Assembly: GCF_014873875.1 (NCBI RefSeq)
Contig: NZ_JADBEM010000001.1
Span: forward strand, 8,494,001 to 8,558,000
Source: Actinopolymorpha pittospori
GTDB taxonomy: Bacteria > Actinomycetota > Actinomycetes > Propionibacteriales > Actinopolymorphaceae
Direction: 5' to 3'
Length of the DNA: 64,000 bases
The notes below the pieces were generated by a model that did not search any database, had not been told where the DNA came from, and was given only the letters and a program-made list of their open reading frames with translations. Each line of letters opens with the position of its first letter. Position 1 is the stretch's first letter. Made by a program: the position numbers and the translations under genes. Of the stretch, positions 36,049 to 44,960 are shown one piece after another.

Positions 36049-36234
36049 GTGGCTGCCGTCTGCGACGTTTGTAGCAAGGGACCCAGCTTCGGCAACAACG
36101 TGTCGCACTCACACCGCCGCACGCGTCGACGGTTCGACCCCAACATCCAGCGGGTTCGTGCGACCGTCAACGGCACACCGAAGCGGCTCAATGTGTGCAC
36201 TTCCTGCCTGAAGGCGGGCAAGGTCAGTCGCTGA
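36049..36234 (+). CDS. rpmB: 50S ribosomal protein L28
   Basis: 61-aa ribosomal protein. [21 protein letters not shown] and [11 protein letters not shown] are diagnostic; CxxC pairs at both ends (CDVC and CTSC) mark the zinc-binding form. GTG start with GGGAG upstream. Monocistronic and followed by a strong terminator. Confidence 0.98.
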   Translation: MAAVCDVCSKGPSFGNNVSHSHRRTRRRFDPNIQRVRATVNGTPKRLNVCTSCLKAGKVSR

Positions 36235-36256
36235 CCCTGCCCTCACGCGTCCAATC

Positions 36257-36284
36257 GGCCGGCTGCCCCTCGGGGCGGCCGGCC
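36257..36284 (+). terminator. Intrinsic terminator of rpmB
   Basis: GGCCGGC and GCCGGCC arms with inner GCCCC/GGGGC form a near-perfect 13-bp stem with a tiny loop, followed by TTTTGCC. Also lies just past the thiL stop from the other side. Confidence 0.88.
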
Positions 36285-36304
36285 TTTTGCCATGCCCGGC
36301 GCGG

Positions 36305-37393
36305 TCAGCGGAAGTGGTCGTGGCCGGCCGGACCGGCGTACGCGCCGCCGTCGACCGTCACCAGCGGGGCCTCACCCGTGCCGGACATTTCGCCCCTGAC
36401 GGACTCCTCCCCGGTCGCCGGGTGATCGCCCGCGTGAGCGGTCGAGTCGGCGGTCGGCTCAGCGGCGGCTGCGTGCACCTTGCCGATCACGCGCCAGTGC
36501 TCCGGGAGTAGGACGTCCGGACCGAACGTCGCGACCAGGGCGTGGTCCTCACCGCCGGTCAGGACGAATGCCAGCGGATCGGCACCGATCGCCGCGGCGA
36601 CCGCCTGGAGCGGCTCGGCGACCTCCATGGTGCGGGAGTCCACGTCGATGCGGACGCCACTCGCCTCGGCGATGTGACCGAGGTCGGCGAGCAGGCCGTC
36701 GCTCACGTCGATCAGGGCGCTCGCACCCAGTGCCGCCGCCTCCGGACCCGCGTCGTACGGCGGCTCGGGGCGCCGGTGTGCCTCGACCACCACCCGGGGC
36801 GAGCGGAACCCGCGACCGAGCACCGCCAGCCCGGCCGCGGACCAGCCGAGGCGTCCGCACACCGCGACCACGTCTCCGGGACGCGCACCGGACCTGGTCA
36901 CCGGCGGCCGCCCCGCGAGCGTGCCGAGCGCGGTGATGGAGATGACCACGAGGCCGGAGGACACCACGTCGCCGCCCGCGACGGAGGCGCCCACGACCGC
37001 GCACTCGTCCCGCAGGCCGTCGGCGAAGGACAGCGCCCACGAGGCCGGTAGGTCCCCCGGCGCACCGAAACTGACCAGCAACGCGGTGGGTACGGCGCCC
37101 ATGGCCGCGACGTCGGCGAGGTTCTGCGCGGCGGCCTTGCGACCCACGTCGTAGGGCTCGGACCAGTCGCGACGGAAGTGCCGGCCCTCGACCAGCATGT
37201 CGGTGGTGGCGACCACCCGGCCGTCGGCGGCGGCCACCACGGCCGCGTCGTCGCCGGGGCCGAGCAGGACGTCGGCGTTCGACGGCAGGCGTTCGCGGAG
37301 AGCGGCGATCAGGCCGAACTCCCCCAGCGTGGCGAGGGTCTCCCCCTCCGCCGGCTGCTGTCGACCCGCCTGGGATCCGTTCGTCCCGCTCAC
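36305..37393 (-). CDS. thiL: Thiamine-monophosphate kinase
   Basis: Makes thiamine diphosphate from thiamine monophosphate, 362 aa. LATLGEFGLI start, metal site LLGPGDDAAVV, TDMLVEGRHF, NLADVAAMGA, and SALIDVSDGLLADLGHIAEASG are all characteristic. The GTG at 37393 is chosen for spacing from GGGAG. About 45 extra C-terminal residues (Glu/Thr/Gly-rich) break up the last strand region before the final VTVDGGAY. Confidence 0.95.
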   Translation of the reverse strand: MSGTNGSQAGRQQPAEGETLATLGEFGLIAALRERLPSNADVLLGPGDDAAVVAAADGRVVATTDMLVEGRHFRRDWSEPYDVGRKAAAQNLADVAAMGAVPTALLVSFGAPGDLPASWALSFADGLRDECAVVGASVAGGDVVSSGLVVISITALGTLAGRPPVTRSGARPGDVVAVCGRLGWSAAGLAVLGRGFRSPRVVVEAHRRPEPPYDAGPEAAALGASALIDVSDGLLADLGHIAEASGVRIDVDSRTMEVAEPLQAVAAAIGADPLAFVLTGGEDHALVATFGPDVLLPEHWRVIGKVHAAAAEPTADSTAHAGDHPATGEESVRGEMSGTGEAPLVTVDGGAYAGPAGHDHFR

Positions 37394-37648
37394 CCGCACC
37401 GCTCCCTGTCTGGCCCGCGGCACCGTACCCCGGCACGGCGACGGGCCGTCGATCTGGATCTGCTTCCATCGTGCCGCCCAGGCCGCCGCTTCCACGGCCC
37501 GGCCCCGGCGCAGGACCTTAGACTTCCTGGCCGAGGCATACACGGCGGTGGTTGCCGCGATAGCGTGCACACCGACGTGACCCGACCCGGAGCATCGCGA
37601 CGACGCTACCGTGTGGTGCGGGCCCACGAGCCGGGAGGACGTGCAGCG

Positions 37649-37882
37649 ATGGTCCAGGCCTACATCCTCATCCAGACCGAGGTCGGCAAGGCGGCGGAGG
37701 TCGCCGAGCACATCTCGCATATCGCGGGCGTCACCCTCGCCGAGGACGTCACCGGGCCCTACGACGTGATCGTGCGGGCCGAGGCCAGCAACGTCGACGA
37801 ACTCGGCCGGCTCGTCGTCGCGCAGGTCCAGGGGGTGTCCGGCATCACCCGGACTCTCACCTGCCCCGTCGTCCACATCTGA
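37649..37882 (+). CDS. Lrp/AsnC-type ligand-binding (RAM) domain protein
   Basis: 77-aa stand-alone RAM domain (VQAYILIQTEVGKAAEVAEHI to GITRTLTCPVV) without a DNA-binding half. Such proteins bind amino acids or pair with full Lrp regulators. GGAGG upstream of the ATG. It is divergent from thiL and directly upstream of the DUF3515 gene, the standard actinobacterial order. Confidence 0.9.
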   Translation: MVQAYILIQTEVGKAAEVAEHISHIAGVTLAEDVTGPYDVIVRAEASNVDELGRLVVAQVQGVSGITRTLTCPVVHI

Positions 37883-38362
37883 GTGGCGCCGGTGAAGCGA
37901 GCCACGTGGCGGGGTGCGGGAGGCGGGGCGCTCCTGTGCCTCCTCGCGGTCTCCGGATGTGGCGCCTCCTCGGTCACCGTGGAACCTCCGCATCCGACCG
38001 GCACGGCCGCCACCACCTGCCGCTCGTTGATGGCGGCCCTGCCCGCGAAGGTGCTCGACCAGCCGAGCCGTCCGGTCCAGCCGGAGGGTGCGCTCGCCGC
38101 CACATGGGGCGACCCGCCGATCCTGTTGCGCTGCGGCGTCCCTCGCCCGGCGAAGCTGCGTTCCAACTCCACCTGCCTCGAGGTGGAGGGCGTCGGATGG
38201 TTCGCCGAGAAGGCCGCCCGCGGATACATCTTCACGACCGTGGGCAGGTCGGCGTACGTCGAGATGTCGGTCCCCTCGGCCTACGAGCCGCCCGCCAACG
38301 CCCTCGTGGACGTCGGTGAGGCGATCAGGCGGACGGTGCCCGTCCGTACCGCCTGCGTCTGA
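37883..38362 (+). CDS. DUF3515 lipoprotein
   Basis: 159-aa predicted lipoprotein; signal peptide ends LLAVSGCGA (lipobox). The DUF3515 core has TTCRSLMAALPAKVLDQ, AATWGDPPILLRCGVPRP and WFAEKAARGYIFTTVGR. GTG immediately follows the preceding stop; a GTG nine bases later is also possible. Conserved next to ddl and thiL in actinobacteria; function unknown, with an envelope location implied. Confidence 0.92.
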   Translation: MAPVKRATWRGAGGGALLCLLAVSGCGASSVTVEPPHPTGTAATTCRSLMAALPAKVLDQPSRPVQPEGALAATWGDPPILLRCGVPRPAKLRSNSTCLEVEGVGWFAEKAARGYIFTTVGRSAYVEMSVPSAYEPPANALVDVGEAIRRTVPVRTACV

Positions 38363-38417
38363 TCTCCGGCCGCGGAGCCTCCCCCCCAGCGCCCTCCCAC
38401 CGGGTCCCCACCGGCAG

Positions 38418-38456
38418 GGGGTTCCCTGACGCGGTGGCCGTGCGCCAGGGAACCCC
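38418..38456. terminator. Hairpin between DUF3515 and ddl
   Basis: GGGGTTCCCTG and CAGGGAACCCC form a perfect 11-bp stem with a 17-nt loop between the convergent genes. The rest of the 230-bp gap shows no gene. Confidence 0.7.
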
Positions 38457-38593
38457 TCCTACGGACCTCGCCGGCTACGGCGGGCGTCCCGCCCGGAGGT
38501 CCGGGCAGCACTGGCCCGCCCGGGGACAGGGAGACGCTGAGCGCGTTCGCTGTCCCCGGCGGCGAGGTGGTCGTGGGGTCTCGCGGACCGGCC

Positions 38594-39748
38594 CTACCGC
38601 AGCCCGGTCGGGCGGCGCAGGGCGAGCTGGATCAGGTGGTCACAGAGCGCGGCGTAGTCGAGTCCGCTCGCCGCCCACATCCTTGGAAACATGGAGTACG
38701 GCGTGAAGCCGGGCATGGTGTTGATCTCGTTGAGCAGCAGGGTGCCGTCGGCGCTGAGGAAGAAGTCGACCCGGGCAAGGCCTTCGACGCCGAGTGCCTC
38801 GAACGCCGTCACCGCGAACTCCCGCACCCGGGCGGTCAGCTGCTCGTCCAGCGCGGCCGGGAGCTGCAGGTCGACGTGGGTCTCGTCGTCGAGGTACTTC
38901 GCCTCGAAGTCGTAGAAGTCGTACTCGCTGTCGTAGCGGATCTCGGCGACGACGCTGGCCTGGGCCCGGCCACCCTCCAGGCCCTCGATGACGCCGCACT
39001 CGAGCTCCCGGGCGCCCTCGACGGCGGCCTCGACGAGCACCTTGGGGTCGAACTCCTGCGCCTTCTCCACGGCCGCGGCCAGGTCGGCGGGATCGGTCAC
39101 CTTCGTGATGCCGATGCTCGACCCGCCCCGGGCCGGCTTGACGAAGACAGGAAAGCCCAGTGAGGCGACCGACTCCGCGCAGGCCGCCGGATCGGCTTCC
39201 CACTGGGCCGGCTTGATGAGGGTGTACGGCACGACCGGGAAACCCTGCGCCTGGAAGACGAGCTTGGCGAAGTGCTTGTCCATCGCCACGGCGCTCGCGA
39301 GGACCCCGGCCCCGACATAGCGGACGTCGGCCATCTCCAGGAGCCCTTGCAGGGTGCCGTCCTCGCCGAACGGACCGTGCAACAAGGGGAACACGACGTC
39401 AACCTCGCCCAGCGTCCCGGGAACCGAGCCCGGGTCGAGCGACACCAGCTCACCGCCATGATCGTTGGCGAGCACGACCGTGGTGCCCTTCTCGTCGACC
39501 TCGGGCAGGCGGCCCGTCTGGATCGCGAGGCGCTCGGGCTCGTCCTTCTCCAGGACCCAGCGGCCTTCCATGGTGATACCGATGGGGATCACGTCGTAAC
39601 GTTCCCGGTCCAGGGCCCGGAGCACACTGCCCGCGGTCGAGCACGAGACGGCGTGCTCCGAGCTACGCCCACCGAAGATGATGGCCACGCGTGGCTTGCG
39701 TCCGGCCTGCGGTGCGCCGGAGGCCTGGGTGCGCTCTTGCTCGCTCAC
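38594..39748 (-). CDS. ddl: D-alanine--D-alanine ligase
   Basis: ATP-grasp enzyme making the D-Ala-D-Ala dipeptide of peptidoglycan, 384 aa. FGGRSSEHAVSCSTA, LLHGPFGEDGTLQGLLE, VKPARGGSSIGITKV and NEINTMPGFTPYSMFP are intact. GTG at 39748; a TTG two codons upstream is possible. Active-site sequence EDGT fits a normal DdlA. Confidence 0.97.
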   Translation of the reverse strand: MSEQERTQASGAPQAGRKPRVAIIFGGRSSEHAVSCSTAGSVLRALDRERYDVIPIGITMEGRWVLEKDEPERLAIQTGRLPEVDEKGTTVVLANDHGGELVSLDPGSVPGTLGEVDVVFPLLHGPFGEDGTLQGLLEMADVRYVGAGVLASAVAMDKHFAKLVFQAQGFPVVPYTLIKPAQWEADPAACAESVASLGFPVFVKPARGGSSIGITKVTDPADLAAAVEKAQEFDPKVLVEAAVEGARELECGVIEGLEGGRAQASVVAEIRYDSEYDFYDFEAKYLDDETHVDLQLPAALDEQLTARVREFAVTAFEALGVEGLARVDFFLSADGTLLLNEINTMPGFTPYSMFPRMWAASGLDYAALCDHLIQLALRRPTGLR

Positions 39749-39821
39749 CGACAAGACCCTACCGGTCCCCCATGAGACGGGGTGACCGGTCGGATGGGAC
39801 CGCCTCGGGAAGAATCGCCGT

Positions 39822-40970
39822 ATGCCCGACTTCGAGCCCAGCCTCAGTCCCGACACCCTCGCGGTCACCGCCGGACGGCCGCCGCACACGCCGGACGCGC
39901 CACTCAACCAGCCGGTGGTTCTCGCGTCCACCTACGTCGCCGGCGGCGAGATGGAGTACGGCCGCTACGACAACCCGACCTGGACGGCGTTCGAGGAGGT
40001 TCTCGGCGCCCTGGAAGGCGGCCGGGCGCTGGCCTACGCCTCCGGCCTCGCCGCCGTCGCGACCGTCCTGGACCTGGTGCCGGTCGGCGGGGTCGTCGTG
40101 GCGCCCCGCCATGCCTACCTCGGGACCCTTGGCCAGTTGGGCGATCTGGTGGACGCCGGCCGCCTCAGCGCCGCGCCGTTGGTCGACGTCGCCGACACCG
40201 AGGCGGTGCTGGAGCTCGTACCCGGCGCCGACCTGGTGATCCTCGAGTCGCCGACCAACCCGGCGCTGGAGGTCGCCGACCTCGCCGCACTGTGCGCGGG
40301 TGTGCGTGAGGCGGGCGCCGTCGTGGTCGTCGACAACACCTTCGCCACGCCACTGCTCCAACGTCCGCTGGAGATCGGGGCCGACATCGTCCTCCACTCG
40401 GCCACGAAGTACCTCGCGGGCCACAGCGACCTCGTCCTGGGCGCCCTGGTGACCGCTCCTACGCCGCGTGGCGAGCAGTTGCACGAACTGTTGCTGAACC
40501 ACCGCAAGAAGATCGGCGCCATCCCGGGCACGTTCGAGACCTGGCTCGCCCTGCGGGGGCTGCGCACCCTGCACCTGCGCGTCGAGCGGGCGGCTGCCAA
40601 CGCGGCCGAACTCGCCCGACGGCTCGCCGACCACCCCGCGATCGAGCGGGTGCGGTATCCGGGCCTGCCATCGGATCCGGGGCATCGTCGCGCCAGCGAG
40701 CAGATGAAGGGATACGGCGCGGTGATCTCGATCGAGGTACGCGGTGGCGCCGAGGCGGCGGACCGTCTCACCCGCTCCACTCGCCTGTGGGTACACGCGA
40801 CGAGCCTCGGCGGGGTGGAGTCGACCTTCGAACGCCGGCGCCGCTGGGCGGGTGAGATCGCCACTATTCCGGACAACCTGGTCCGGATGAGTGTCGGCAT
40901 CGAGAACGTCGAGGACCTGTGGGCCGACCTTTCGACCGCACTCGACGGCGTACTCGCCTCCCAGGCATAG
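39822..40970 (+). CDS. Cystathionine gamma-lyase/synthase-family PLP enzyme
   Basis: 382-aa gamma-family PLP enzyme. Substrate loop YGRYDNPTW, SGLAAVATV, ESPTNPALEVAD, and PLP Lys196 in HSATKYLAGHSD. Annotated as cystathionine gamma-lyase in relatives; gamma-synthase or methionine lyase activity cannot be excluded. It sits between ddl and plsC, where gpsA is usual. ATG start with GGGAAG upstream. Confidence 0.9.
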   Translation: MPDFEPSLSPDTLAVTAGRPPHTPDAPLNQPVVLASTYVAGGEMEYGRYDNPTWTAFEEVLGALEGGRALAYASGLAAVATVLDLVPVGGVVVAPRHAYLGTLGQLGDLVDAGRLSAAPLVDVADTEAVLELVPGADLVILESPTNPALEVADLAALCAGVREAGAVVVVDNTFATPLLQRPLEIGADIVLHSATKYLAGHSDLVLGALVTAPTPRGEQLHELLLNHRKKIGAIPGTFETWLALRGLRTLHLRVERAAANAAELARRLADHPAIERVRYPGLPSDPGHRRASEQMKGYGAVISIEVRGGAEAADRLTRSTRLWVHATSLGGVESTFERRRRWAGEIATIPDNLVRMSVGIENVEDLWADLSTALDGVLASQA

Positions 40971-41030
40971 GCCCATCGCCGCGAGGCGCTCCGCCCATCC
41001 GGGCGGGCGGGGCCACTCCCGGTCAGGAAC

Positions 41031-41783
41031 TCATGACTGTTTGGCCCGCTTTTTGTACGGGTTGCCGATCGTCGGCAAGTCCATCTTGCCCGGGTCGAAA
41101 CGGACCGCCGGCGGAAGCTCGGAGCGCAGGGTGGCGACGAGCCGGGTGAGAGTCTCCATCAGCTCACCCGTCGCCTTCTTCAGGACGGCCGGAGTGGGCC
41201 GAAGTCCACGGTAGGCGGACAGATCGAGCGCCGGTCCGGCGAGCATCCGCATCGTCTTGCGCGGCAGCAACCTCGGGAACTTCGCATAGGGCATCAGCAC
41301 CTCGTGTGCGCCCCACTGCGCGATGGGAACGATCTCACAGCCCGTCCGCAGGGCGATCCGGATGGCACCGGTCTTGCCGACCATCGGCCACAGCTGCGGG
41401 TCGCGGGTGATCGTTCCTTCCGGATAGACGACGACGCACTCGCCGCGATCTATTGCGAGGCAGGCCTCCTCGAGGGCGTCGCCGGCCGTGCGCTTCTCCC
41501 GGTGCACGGGGATCTGGCCGGCCGACCGCAGGAACCTGCCCACCAACGGGATGCCGAAGAGGCTCGCCTTCGCCAGGAACCGGGCGGCCCGCCCCTGATC
41601 ATGGATGAAGAGTCCCACGGCCACCGGGTCGAAGTAGGACAAGTGATTGGTGACGGCGATGAAGCCGCCTTCCCGCGGAAGGTTCTCAGCTCCGCGCCAA
41701 TCACGCTTCGTCAGTGCCGCCATGGCGGGCCGCAGGGCGGCCGCGGCGATGTCGTAGCACCGGCCAGTGGTGGGCAAGGGCAC
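41031..41783 (-). CDS. plsC: 1-acyl-sn-glycerol-3-phosphate acyltransferase
   Basis: 250-aa membrane-associated enzyme making phosphatidic acid. HX4D motif is NHLSYFDP; the acceptor site VVYPEGTITRDP follows. GTG 41783 with strong AGGAGGAAAGC. Divergent from cofC. The usual partner gpsA is not next to it. Confidence 0.92.
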   Translation of the reverse strand: MPLPTTGRCYDIAAAALRPAMAALTKRDWRGAENLPREGGFIAVTNHLSYFDPVAVGLFIHDQGRAARFLAKASLFGIPLVGRFLRSAGQIPVHREKRTAGDALEEACLAIDRGECVVVYPEGTITRDPQLWPMVGKTGAIRIALRTGCEIVPIAQWGAHEVLMPYAKFPRLLPRKTMRMLAGPALDLSAYRGLRPTPAVLKKATGELMETLTRLVATLRSELPPAVRFDPGKMDLPTIGNPYKKRAKQS

Positions 41784-41963
41784 GCTTTCCTCCTCGTCGA
41801 CCCCTCACGTCGAACGCGAGGATGTGCAGCGACTGCTGGGGCATCCGGGCAGGCGCGCACTGTCCGGGCGCCCACGTCGCTCGCCACAGTGTGAACGACG
41901 TCCGCATCGGTGTCGAACGGTGGGTCGACCCTTCCTTGCACCGGGCTGAGAGGATCGGGGTCG

Positions 41964-42650
41964 ATGTCAACGCAAGAACGTCTCGCCCAGCCGTCGGGTT
42001 CCGTCGGCTGGAGCCTCGTCGTCCCCGTGAAGCCGGCCGCGATCGGAAAGTCCCGGCTCGCGCCGTTCGCCGGTCAGCACCGCACCGGGCTCGCGCGAGC
42101 GATGGCGATCGACACCATCGGCGCCGCGCTCGCCTGCCCCAGTGTGACGGAGGTTCTGGCGATCACGCCGGACCCCGAATCGGGCGCCGTGCTGGCCGAA
42201 CTCGGTGCCCTCGTGGTCCCCGACGAACCCACCGGTGGGCTGAATGCCGCCCTCGGCCACGGGTGTGCGCTCGCCCGCGCCCGCAGGCCCGACTGCGCCG
42301 TCGCGGCGATGCTGGCCGACCTGCCCGCCCTACGTCCGCAGGAGTTGGCACTCGCCCTCGCCGCGGCGCAGGCGCATCCCACGTCGTTCGTCGGCGACGC
42401 CGCCGGGATCGGCACGACTCTGTACTGCGCGAACCAGGGAGTGGCGTTCGCACCGCGGTTCGGCGGCCCGTCACGAGCCGCCCATCTCTCCTCCGGAGCC
42501 GTCGAACTCCTCCTGCCGACGATCCCGTCCGTACGCAAGGACGTCGACACCGAGGAGGATCTCCACCAGGCCAGGGATCTCGGCGTCGGCCCACGAACCG
42601 ACGCCGCCCTGACGGCGCTGCTTCGACCGGTGGATCCTGGAGCCGACTAG
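41964..42650 (+). CDS. cofC: 2-phospho-L-lactate (or PEP) guanylyltransferase
   Basis: F420 cofactor biosynthesis, 228 aa. WSLVVPVKPAAIGKSRLAPFAGQHR has the nucleotide-binding start; AMLADLPALRPQEL carries the metal Asp; RKDVDTEEDLHQARDLG ends the fold. In actinobacteria the substrate may be phosphoenolpyruvate instead of phospholactate. ATG 41964 chosen after GAGAGG. Supplies cofactor for enzymes such as the luciferase-like gene at 12.0-13.0 kb. Confidence 0.93.
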   Translation: MSTQERLAQPSGSVGWSLVVPVKPAAIGKSRLAPFAGQHRTGLARAMAIDTIGAALACPSVTEVLAITPDPESGAVLAELGALVVPDEPTGGLNAALGHGCALARARRPDCAVAAMLADLPALRPQELALALAAAQAHPTSFVGDAAGIGTTLYCANQGVAFAPRFGGPSRAAHLSSGAVELLLPTIPSVRKDVDTEEDLHQARDLGVGPRTDAALTALLRPVDPGAD

Positions 42651-42679
42651 GTCGTGTCCTGATCCGCAGGACACGACCT
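42649..42679 (+). terminator. Terminator of cofC
   Basis: AGGTCGTGTCCT and AGGACACGACCT form a perfect 12-bp stem with a 7-nt loop; the left arm includes the end of the stop codon. Confidence 0.8.
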
Positions 42680-42776
42680 GGGACACGGCCCAGCCCATGG
42701 CGCCGGGTGGACGAAAGGATCACCCTTCGACTCACCCGGCCCCCATGATCGGGGCACAGGCCATAGGCTGCGATCC

Positions 42777-42986
42777 ATGCAGGCAACGGTGCGTACCTTC
42801 GACCCCGCCACCCGCGCGGGCACGGTGCTGGTCGACGACGGCGTCGAGTTGAGCTACGACGCCGACGCCCTCACCGGCACCGGCCTGCGCCACCTACGAC
42901 TTGGACAGCGGGTCCAGATCGAGGTGGATGGCAGCGGACCCACCACCCGGGTGCGGTCGCTGCGCATCTACACACTGCGGGAATGA
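42777..42986 (+). CDS. Small OB-fold (cold-shock-like) protein, unknown function
   Basis: 69-aa protein: MQATVRTFDPATRAGTVL with a hydrophobic/aromatic beta pattern resembling a cold-shock OB fold, then GQRVQIEVDG. The aromatic RNP motifs of CspA are not present. A similar small gene is familiar to me near cofC/hup in actinobacteria. It stands alone, ends 112 bp before hup converges. Confidence 0.72.
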   Translation: MQATVRTFDPATRAGTVLVDDGVELSYDADALTGTGLRHLRLGQRVQIEVDGSGPTTRVRSLRIYTLRE

Positions 42987-43043
42987 TCTTCACGCCCTGG
43001 TGGACCTTCGCGGGCCGGCCAGGACCTGACCGGGGACAAGCGA

Positions 43044-43073
43044 AGGGCCGACGCCTCCAGGAGGCTCGGCCCT
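43044..43073. terminator. Bidirectional terminator between OB-fold gene and hup
   Basis: AGGGCCGA and TCGGCCCT arms with an inner GCCTC/GAGGC stem and a 3-nt loop. Reading plus, CTGCTTTG follows; reading minus, TTCGCTTG. Confidence 0.8.
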
Positions 43074-43098
43074 CTGCTTTGTCTGGTGCGTTGGCGCG

Positions 43099-43641
43099 TC
43101 AACGCTTCGCAGTACGCTTCGCCGGCGTCCGCTTGGCAGTCGTCTTCTTCGCCGTGGTCTTCTTGGCCGTCGTGGTGCTCGGCGTCTTCTTGGCGGTCGT
43201 CGCCTTCTTCGCGACGCCGGTCGTCCGCTTGGCGGGCGCCCGGGTGGCGGCGGCCTTCTTGGCCGGAGCCTTCGTCGCGGTGGTCTTGGTGGCTGCCGCC
43301 CGCGGCGTAGCGGCCTTCTTGGCCGTCGTCGCGGCGGCGGTCGCCGAGACCCGCGGCAGCTTCTTGCTGCCGGAGACGACGGCCTTCAGTTCCGCCCCAG
43401 CGCGGAACTTCGGAACCGAGGTCTTCTTCGCACGCTTCCGCTCGCCCGTACGAGGGTTGCGGACCATGCGAGCCGGACGGTCGATCTTCTCGAAAGCGCC
43501 GAAGCCGGTAATGGCTACCTTGTCACCTGCCGCCACAGCGCGCGTAATCACGTCGATGATCGACTCGAGCGCGTGCTGGGCTTCCTTCTTGTTGCCGTCA
43601 AAGCGCGGTGCCAGCGCCTCGACCAGCTGAGACTTGTTCAC
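43099..43641 (-). CDS. hup: HU-family DNA-binding protein with lysine-rich tail
   Basis: 180-aa nucleoid protein. Residues 1-90 are a normal HU (MNKSQLVEALAPRFDGNKKEA, GFGAFEKIDRPARMVRNPRTGE); residues about 100-180 are an Ala/Lys/Thr/Pro-rich, histone-H1-like tail with PAKK-like repeats, as in mycobacterial HupB and Streptomyces HupS. The tail boosts DNA bundling in those species. GTG start with GGAGGG. Strong promoter-like boxes lie upstream. Confidence 0.97.
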   Translation of the reverse strand: MNKSQLVEALAPRFDGNKKEAQHALESIIDVITRAVAAGDKVAITGFGAFEKIDRPARMVRNPRTGERKRAKKTSVPKFRAGAELKAVVSGSKKLPRVSATAAATTAKKAATPRAAATKTTATKAPAKKAAATRAPAKRTTGVAKKATTAKKTPSTTTAKKTTAKKTTAKRTPAKRTAKR

Positions 43642-43700
43642 TGTTTCCCTCCGTGAACGGGGTAGTACGAGCCTGCGCTCGATTCATGCGCACGTTAGGG

Positions 43701-43730
43701 AATGTAGCGCCGTTACTCAATCACCGTCAG
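43701..43730 (-). promoter_or_regulatory. hup promoter
   Basis: On the minus strand CTGACG (43730-43725) and TACATT (43706-43701) give -35 and TANNNT -10 boxes with an 18-bp spacer, about 60 bp upstream of the hup GTG. Confidence 0.6.
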
Positions 43731-44333
43731 CGCCACCTCCCCGATATCGACTCCGATCCTGCCCCCTTTGTGCCCGGTTCAGCCCTCTCGAACGCGTCCG
43801 ACTGCGACTTTCGGGAGCCCTTTCCACGGGTCGCGTCCGCCCTGCAGGGGTTGGGAATGCGGCATCCCGCGGAGGCCTCCGGTCCGCTCGACGCGAGCAT
43901 CGCGAGGAACCGCGACCGCCTCGCGTGACCGGCCGGGGCGAGATACCGAGACGCCAGGATTCTCTTGCCTGGTAGGGAAAACGTCGCCCTGGCGCGCGAC
44001 CGCACAGGTGGCTTCACCGCCCTTCCGACCCTCAGGATCGGCCACCTCCGACCCCACCGCGAGAGGGTCGGCGGCCGGCCGGCCGACCGACCAGGTCCCG
44101 CGATGCCCACCAGACAAGGAACCCCGGGCACACCAGCACCACGACCGCCCGGACGGCCGGGGGAAATTTGCAAAAAAACTTGTGAAGTCTCCCCCGCTTC
44201 GGCGTGTCGCGCACCGGCATGTCGCCCCCAGAACGCAGGAAGCCCGGCGCCAAGGCCTTCGAAGCGGGCCTTGGAGCCGGGCTGGAAGCGTTCCCAGACG
44301 GCGGTCTCCGGCGGGCGGAAACCTCGCCGAGTC
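43731..44333. other. 600-bp hup-leuD gap without a gene
   Basis: No frame here has a ribosome site or family resemblance. It contains an AT-rich patch near 44164-44190 with seven As (seven Ts reading minus) and the leuCD terminator at 44241-44283. Confidence 0.5.
44241..44283 (-). terminator. Terminator of the leuCD operon
   Basis: AGCCCGGCGCCAAGGCC at 44241 pairs with GGCCTTGGAGCCGGGCT at 44283: a 17-bp stem with one mismatch and a 9-nt loop, 51 bp past the leuD stop. Confidence 0.82.
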
Positions 44334-44945
44334 CTACGTGGCGACCGGAAGGGTGGTCGGCCGGATGCTGGGTCGACGGGCTTCGTAGGCGTCGATGTCG
44401 CTCGCGTGGGAGAGCGTCAGGCTGATGTCGTCGAGCCCTTCGAGCAACCGCCAACGGGTGTAGTCGTCGATGTCGAAGGAGTCCCGAATCGCACCTTCGC
44501 CCGAACCCGCGAGCACCAGACGGTTCTCCAGGTCGATCGTCACGCCGACGTCCGGCTGCTCCTCGATCAACGACCACAGGCGTTCGACGACCTTCTGGTC
44601 GACGAGGGCGGCGAGCAGGCCGGCCTTTCCGGCGTTCCCGCGGAAGATGTCGCCGAAGCGGGACGACAGCACCACCCGGAAGCCGTAGTCCTGCAGAGCC
44701 CACACGGCGTGCTCGCGGGAGGAGCCGGTGCCGAAGTCGGGCCCGGCGACGAGGATCGAGGCGCCCGCGTGCTCAGGTTGGTTGAGCACGAAGGACGGGT
44801 CGTTGCGCCAGGCGGCGAAGAGCCCGTCCTCGAAGCCGGTGCGGGTGACCCGCTTGAGGTAGACCGCCGGGATGATCTGGTCGGTGTCGACGTTGGCGCG
44901 CCGAAGCGGCAGGGCCTTGCCGGTGTGCAGGGTGAACTTGTCCAT
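44334..44945 (-). CDS. leuD: 3-isopropylmalate dehydratase small subunit
   Basis: 203-aa swivel-domain subunit of isopropylmalate isomerase (leucine synthesis; also citraconate step of the citramalate route). [14 protein letters not shown] start, [17 protein letters not shown] and YDFRVVLS-like [18 protein letters not shown] are typical. Starts 15 bp after leuC. Confidence 0.97.
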   Translation of the reverse strand: MDKFTLHTGKALPLRRANVDTDQIIPAVYLKRVTRTGFEDGLFAAWRNDPSFVLNQPEHAGASILVAGPDFGTGSSREHAVWALQDYGFRVVLSSRFGDIFRGNAGKAGLLAALVDQKVVERLWSLIEEQPDVGVTIDLENRLVLAGSGEGAIRDSFDIDDYTRWRLLEGLDDISLTLSHASDIDAYEARRPSIRPTTLPVAT

Positions 44946-44960
44946 GTCGGTGGCTCCCGG

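Noticed and set aside
40971-41030. Hairpin CGCCC-ATCC-GGGCG between the PLP-enzyme gene and plsC
   Set aside because: Short stem in very GC-rich sequence, could occur by chance; not listed as terminator.
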